Virus record (IMG/VR): IMGVR_UViG_3300037294_000357
Span: 1 to 33,895 of that record
DNA: 33,895 nucleotides
Source of the DNA: a virus
Strand: one strand, 5' to 3'
Position 1 is the stretch's first letter, and the number at the start of each line of letters is the position of its first letter. The notes below the pieces were generated by a model. The model ran no database searches, was not told where the DNA came from, and saw only the letters and a list, made by a program, of their open reading frames with translations. Made by a program: the position numbers and the translations under genes. Positions 30,156 through 33,895 of this stretch are shown here, piece by piece.

Positions 30156-30693
30156 CCGCTTGCTTAATCCGCTGCGCCGGGGCTTGGCGCACATCGTTAC
30201 CCGCGCGGTAGTCACCCTGGTAAACGACGCCGCCAAGATGCAGACCCTGCAGGTCAGCTTATTGGCGGATGAGCAGCTCGATGGCGTCGAGCACTGGCAA
30301 CCTTACGGCTTCACTGCCAACCCGCTGGCAGGGGCCGAGGCCCTGGTACTGGCCGTCGGTGGCCACCGCGCGCACAGCGTTGTGGTGTCCTGCGGTGATC
30401 GTCGTTATCGCTTGACCGGGATGCAGGACGGCGAGGTGGCCATGTACACCGATGAAAAGGACAAAATCCATTTCAAGCGCGGCCGCGTGATCGATATAGA
30501 GACCAGCACCCTCAACATCCAAGCGGCCACTGCCGTGAACTTCGATACGCCGCAGATAACCACCACCGGCAAGATCGTCTCTGCAGGTGACCAGGTCGCT
30601 GCAGGCGTTAGCCAGGTTAACCACCCGCACGAAAACACCATGCCGGCCGTTGGCCAGCAATCTGGCAAGCCAATGGCCGGAGGCGTCGCATGA
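30142..30693 (+). CDS. Baseplate central spike protein (Mu gp45-like)
   Basis: In this 183-residue protein an OB-like N-terminal half (ARAVVTL-type strands TRAVVTLVNDAAKMQTLQVS, HWQPYGFTANPLAGAEALVL) is followed by a beta-helix tip with repeated short strands (STLNIQAATAVNFDTPQITT) and an NHPHEN motif. The HxH could bind a metal at the spike tip, as in related spikes. The ATG at 30142 after GGAGG is preferred to an earlier in-frame ATG at 30106. It pierces the outer membrane during tail contraction. Confidence 0.88.
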   Translation: MRGIDRLLNPLRRGLAHIVTRAVVTLVNDAAKMQTLQVSLLADEQLDGVEHWQPYGFTANPLAGAEALVLAVGGHRAHSVVVSCGDRRYRLTGMQDGEVAMYTDEKDKIHFKRGRVIDIETSTLNIQAATAVNFDTPQITTTGKIVSAGDQVAAGVSQVNHPHENTMPAVGQQSGKPMAGGVA

Positions 30694-31139
30694 CCGACTT
30701 AGCCCTGAGCTGGAACGGTCGTGAAGCCGACCTGGTAATTGAAAACGGCGACCTCGCGCTCGATGACAGCCTGCAGACGTCCGTCATCATCAGCCTGTTT
30801 TCCGACCGCCGCGCGCGCCCAGATGATGCACTGCCAGACAGCGCCTCAGACCGTCGCGGTTGGGCCGGCGACGCCTGGCCGGCCGTGCCGACTGACCGGA
30901 TCGGTTCGCGCCTATGGCTGCTCACCCGCGAAAAGGAAATCGCTGAAACCCTGCGCCGTGCCCGTGAGTACGGCAAAGAGTCCGTGGCCTGGACGCTGGA
31001 TGATGGCATCGCCGCAAAAGTCGAAGTTACTGCCAGCGTGCCGAAGCGCGGCGTCCTGCGCCTGCAGGTGGTAATCAGCCGCCGTGACGGACAAAACGAG
31101 AACTACCAGTACGACAGCCTCTGGGAAGCCCTGCAATGA
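30690..31139 (+). CDS. Baseplate protein (Mu gp46-like)
   Basis: This 149-residue protein is of the GP46 family. It shows NGREADLVIENGDLALDDSL, TSVIISLFSDRRA, RRGWAGDAWPAVPTDRIGSR, then LWLLTREKE. It corresponds to T4 gp25 lysozyme-like baseplate wedge proteins without lytic activity. Overlaps of four bases at both ends place it firmly in the baseplate operon. Confidence 0.9.
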   Translation: MTDLALSWNGREADLVIENGDLALDDSLQTSVIISLFSDRRARPDDALPDSASDRRGWAGDAWPAVPTDRIGSRLWLLTREKEIAETLRRAREYGKESVAWTLDDGIAAKVEVTASVPKRGVLRLQVVISRRDGQNENYQYDSLWEALQ

Positions 31140-32197
31140 CATTCATCCTGCCCACACTCGAAGAAAACCGGCAGCAAGTCGGCAGCGACATCGAGGCCCA
31201 TTTGCCCATCAACAGCGCCAAAACTCGCCGCAGCACCGCTGGCGTGCTGGCATTCGCCCAGGCCGGCGCGGTGCAAGGGCTGCACGCGCACATTGATTAC
31301 CGCCACCGCAACTTCCTGCCGGATGAGCTGGCCGACGCTGAGGGTGTAGAGCGCTGGGCGCGTATTTATAAGTTCTGGTACCTCGATCCGACCTATGCCT
31401 TCGGCATGGCGCAAGTCAGCGGAGCCATCGGCGCAAAGCTGCTCGCAGGCACGCCGCTGCAATTCAGCCAGGGCCTGCTCTATACCGTGCGCGAAACCGT
31501 GACCCTGGTCGCCAGTACCGGTGCGGTGATGCTGGACGCACAAACCCCCGGTGCAGCCGGTAACCTGCCCCCAGGTTCCCGCTTGGCACTGCTCAGCCCC
31601 GTCACCGGTATTCAGTCCGCCGCCCTGGTGGGCGAGGACGGCATGACCGGTGGCACTGATTTGGAAGCTTTGGACGGCCTACGCGAGCGAGTACTGCGCC
31701 GCATGGCCGAACCGCCACAGGGCGGCAACCTGACGGACTACGAAACCTGGGCGCTGGAATCTCACCCCGCTATTACCCGCGCCTGGGCGACTGAGCACGA
31801 ACAAGGTAGCGGCAGCGTTACGGTGCGTATCGTCTGCGACAACCAGGAAAGCCCAATCCCCAGCGCCGAAGTGCTGGCAGTCTGCGCCGCTTACATTGCC
31901 GCGCGCCGCCCTGCAGGCCGTCGCTCGGTTTATGTGCTGGCCCCTGTGGCGGTACCGGTCAATTACCAGATCCACCTTGTGCCCAATACCGCGCAAGTGC
32001 AGGCCGCTGTTGAGGCCGAGTTGCGCGACCTGCACCGTCGCGAATCGCGCCCAGCAGGCCCGCTGAAAATCAGCCATATCCGCGAGGCCGTCAGCATCGC
32101 CGCTGGTGAAACCGATAACAGCGTTGAGGAACCGCTCGCCAGTGTGGTTGCTGGGCCGGGCCAAATGCTGACCTTTGGGGACATCGAGTGGACATAA
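31136..32197 (+). CDS. Baseplate J-like wedge protein (Mu gp47-like)
   Basis: This is a 353-residue member of the baseplate J family. It begins FILPTLEENRQQVGSDIEAH, has HIDYRHRNFLPDELADAEGV, the central GGTDLEALDGLRERVLRRMA block, PPQGGNLTDYETWALESHP, and a C-terminal domain with KISHIREAVSIAAGETDN. It builds the wedges connecting hub and fibres. Complete. Confidence 0.92.
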   Translation: MTFILPTLEENRQQVGSDIEAHLPINSAKTRRSTAGVLAFAQAGAVQGLHAHIDYRHRNFLPDELADAEGVERWARIYKFWYLDPTYAFGMAQVSGAIGAKLLAGTPLQFSQGLLYTVRETVTLVASTGAVMLDAQTPGAAGNLPPGSRLALLSPVTGIQSAALVGEDGMTGGTDLEALDGLRERVLRRMAEPPQGGNLTDYETWALESHPAITRAWATEHEQGSGSVTVRIVCDNQESPIPSAEVLAVCAAYIAARRPAGRRSVYVLAPVAVPVNYQIHLVPNTAQVQAAVEAELRDLHRRESRPAGPLKISHIREAVSIAAGETDNSVEEPLASVVAGPGQMLTFGDIEWT

Positions 32198-32787
32198 GCG
32201 CCCAAGGCTACGGCCGCCAGCTCAGCCAGCTATTGCCGCCCGGCGAGGCATGGTCACAAGACCCGGATAGCAACTTGCAGAAGCTGCTCCAGGCTTATGG
32301 CCGCAGCTTCTCACGCGCGCACCAACGGGCTGACGACCTGTACCGCGAAACCAGCCCAGCCGAGGCGTTTGAAACCTTGGCGCGCTGGGAGCGCGCATTG
32401 GGCCTGCCGGATGAATGCAGCGTGCAAGGTTCCATGACCGTTCTGGAGCGCTCGCGTGCTGTGCTGGCCAAGCTAGTCAGCCTAGGCGGCCAAAGTCGCC
32501 CGCATTTTCTCACCATTGCTGAGGCGCTGGGCTACCCAAGCGCCACCATTACCGAGTACTGGGCGCGCCGTCACGGCCGGGCGCGCATGGGCGAGCCCTA
32601 CGGCGGCGAAGAGTGGGAGGACGTCTGGCAGCTCAACCTACCCGAATCCCAAATCACCGAGCGCCGCCACGGCCGCTCAGCCATGGGCGAACCCTATCGC
32701 GTGTGGGGCGACAGCCAACTGGAGTGCGTCATGCACAAACGTAAGCCGGGCGGCTCCATTCTCTTTTTAAGCTACGGAGGTATCTGA
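32188..32787 (+). CDS. Tail protein (Mu gp48-like, DUF2313/YmfQ)
   Basis: This 199-residue protein starts at GTG 32188 with GGGG seven bases ahead. The family block QLSQLLPPGEAWSQDPDSNL, LWRALGLPD-type segment (ARWERALGLPDECSV) and HFLTIAEALGYPSATI are visible. The C-terminal third contains a direct repeat, RRHGRARMGEPYG and RRHGRSAMGEPYR, 38 residues apart. It connects baseplate and fibre in Mu-like phages. Confidence 0.88.
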   Translation: MDISAQGYGRQLSQLLPPGEAWSQDPDSNLQKLLQAYGRSFSRAHQRADDLYRETSPAEAFETLARWERALGLPDECSVQGSMTVLERSRAVLAKLVSLGGQSRPHFLTIAEALGYPSATITEYWARRHGRARMGEPYGGEEWEDVWQLNLPESQITERRHGRSAMGEPYRVWGDSQLECVMHKRKPGGSILFLSYGGI

Positions 32788-33683
32788 TGGATTACCCACA
32801 CACCCAACCCGGCGTGGCCTTGCGTGATGGCAAGTTCACAGACGGCAACCCGCTACTCAGCATTCCTGCCTCACGTGATCCAGCTGTTTGGGCAAACTTG
32901 GTCACCGATGAGCTGCTCAGTGTCGTCACCGCTGCCGGCTTAGTGCCCAGCGAGGAACAGAACGATCAGCTGTTGTTGGCCATAAATGAGCTGATCTCCC
33001 GGCAAGTACCGGACAAGCTGTTCCTTAGCTTTAGCGTGGACACAGTACTCACTGCTGCGCAGCTGGGGCTTCTGATCCTGGACGCTAGCGGCGGTAATCG
33101 CTTGTTCACATTGCCCGCGGCCACGCCAGATCTGGGCGTGGTCGATGTCATCGTTCGGCGTGCCGACGTTAGTGCCAACACCCTGAGCATCGCCGGGGCG
33201 GGTGCCGACAAGATTATGTTTGACACGCTCGCTACGCCCGCTGGCTCTGCATCCACAGCGCTGCTGTTCTCAGGTGATTGGCTACATCTGCGCGCCGATG
33301 GTGCGGGCAAATGGTGGGTGGTCGGAGCTGCTGTTCATCCGGTTATGGCTGGTCGCGTTTCTACCTTAGAAGCCCGACAACGGTGCATAGGTGACGGCCA
33401 AGCTTGGACTGACGTGTCGGGCTCGCGAGCCATGGACACAACCTACACAAACACCACGGGCCGGACGATTGTTGTTCATATCCTCACTTACCACCAGGCC
33501 GCCGCTACGTCGGGGTTGTACATAAACGGTCTGTTGGTCTCGCATGAGGGGGCGAGCATCGGAGGCGGGAACTTCAACAACCTTCGTGCAGTTCTGAGAG
33601 CAGAAGTACCGGTGGGCGCCACCTACAAAATAAGCCCGATCACGGGCTCTGTAGCAATTGAAAAATGGGTGGAGATGCGCTGA
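32787..33683 (+). CDS. Tail fibre protein
   Basis: In this 298-residue protein the N-terminal ~70 residues are the baseplate-attaching part seen in Mu-like and P2-like fibres (PHTQPGVALRDGKFTDGNPL, RDPAVWANLVTDELLSVVTA). A beta-rich shaft follows, and a C-terminal domain (WTDVSGSRAMDTTYTNTTGR, then GLYINGLLVSHEG and GATYKISP) probably forms the receptor-binding tip. It is short for a Mu fibre (about 500). It starts after GGAGG and overlaps the next gene by one base. Confidence 0.83.
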   Translation: MDYPHTQPGVALRDGKFTDGNPLLSIPASRDPAVWANLVTDELLSVVTAAGLVPSEEQNDQLLLAINELISRQVPDKLFLSFSVDTVLTAAQLGLLILDASGGNRLFTLPAATPDLGVVDVIVRRADVSANTLSIAGAGADKIMFDTLATPAGSASTALLFSGDWLHLRADGAGKWWVVGAAVHPVMAGRVSTLEARQRCIGDGQAWTDVSGSRAMDTTYTNTTGRTIVVHILTYHQAAATSGLYINGLLVSHEGASIGGGNFNNLRAVLRAEVPVGATYKISPITGSVAIEKWVEMR

Positions 33684-33895
33684 TGAAATACTTTCGTGAC
33701 ACCACTACCGGTAGCGTTTACGCCTACGATGCCGACGGCTCTCAGGATGCAGTCATTCCTGACACCCTGGTACCCATGACGGAATCCGAGGTGCAGGCGC
33801 ACCTTAATCCTGTTGTTGTTCCAACTGCTACCGCTGTCGACGCCGAACGTGACCTTCGTATCGATGCTGGCACTGCGTTTGGCGGGGTGCTGTTT
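33683..33895 (+). CDS. Tail fibre-associated protein, N-terminal part (runs off the window)
   Basis: 71 codons are visible, beginning MKYFRDTTTGSVYAYDADGS, followed by PMTESEVQAHLNP. This start is typical of small proteins placed directly after Pseudomonas phage fibre genes, commonly fibre assembly chaperone-like or DUF4376-type proteins. The start ATG overlaps the fibre stop (TGATG). The C-terminal part that would decide the family is outside the window. Confidence 0.65.
   Translation, partial: MKYFRDTTTGSVYAYDADGSQDAVIPDTLVPMTESEVQAHLNPVVVPTATAVDAERDLRIDAGTAFGGVLF

Larger units (their letters stand above)
817..33895. mobile_element. Mu/B3-like transposable prophage, left end to tail fibre region (incomplete on the right)
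   Basis: A continuous Mu-like gene order runs from here to the window edge: repressor, Ner, A, B, GemA, Mor, lysis, gp25-gp28, gp29, F, I/Z, T, gp35-gp37, L, M, gp41 with frameshift, tape measure, N, P, gp45-gp48 and fibre. The left boundary is put at the TG dinucleotide at 817, because Mu-type ends begin 5'-TG and the host reductase frame ends just before it. The five bases before it (CTGAG, 812-816) would then be the target duplication. The right end is outside the window. Structural genes look intact, so the element may be functional. Confidence 0.85.

Noticed and set aside
1-33895. CRISPR array, tRNA or rRNA genes
   Set aside because: No regularly spaced direct repeats and no cloverleaf with conserved TTCGAATC-type arm were seen; the ATTCGATT copies near 1700 are irregularly spaced operator-like sites.

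Overview
The window is most likely the chromosome of a Pseudomonas-type gammaproteobacterium. This is inferred from GC-rich coding sequence, protein style and phage type; no species marker is present. It carries most of a transposable prophage of the Mu/B3 kind, inserted in host DNA that was already damaged.

Host flank (1-816): the 3' end of an IS66-type element (transposase tail, outer end near 123) has cut off the front of a SAM-dependent methyltransferase gene. Behind it, on the other strand, is the C-terminal tail of a flavoprotein reductase (CysJ / P450-reductase type). Its reading frame breaks at about 816, where the prophage begins. The rest of that gene should lie beyond the right end of the prophage, outside the window.

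Early/control region (817-10020): a left end with spaced repeats is followed by a leftward S24-type repressor and a divergent rightward operon. That operon encodes a Ner-like regulator, an extra stand-alone copy of the Mu-type end-binding domain, the DDE transposase A, the ATPase B, a chain of small DNA-binding or unknown proteins, GemA and one Mor/C-type activator. A periplasmic cargo protein and a strong terminator close the block. ATTCGAT-type operators are spread over the repressor's first codons and the divergent promoter region.

Late region (10126-33895): lysis (SAR endolysin, i-spanin with nested o-spanin), DNA packaging (gp25-gp28-like), portal, gpF with a C-terminal PBECR nuclease-like domain, protease I with nested scaffold Z, major head T, head-tail joining, contractile tail (sheath, tube, frameshifted chaperone, tape measure), baseplate, and tail fibre genes running off the right edge. 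Gene order follows Mu closely, except that gpG comes after the head-completion genes. An almost identical element (CTACTGAACCCC, then TCAA and a TGCC...GGCA dyad) lies exactly 54 bases before the first ATG of both the lysis block and the protease/head block. It is probably the late promoter used by the Mor-like activator.

Three insertions break the Mu plan: the periplasmic protein at 9538; an antisense coiled-coil/zinc-ribbon gene between gp27 and the terminase (12791-13273); and, most notably, 17600-19430 between F and I. The last holds a strongly folded RNA-like segment, an unrecognised 325-residue soluble protein and an overlapping four-helix membrane protein, all AT-richer than their surroundings. 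It sits close to the place where Mu-like Pseudomonas phages carry anti-CRISPR and other cargo, and it is the best candidate here for an undescribed system.
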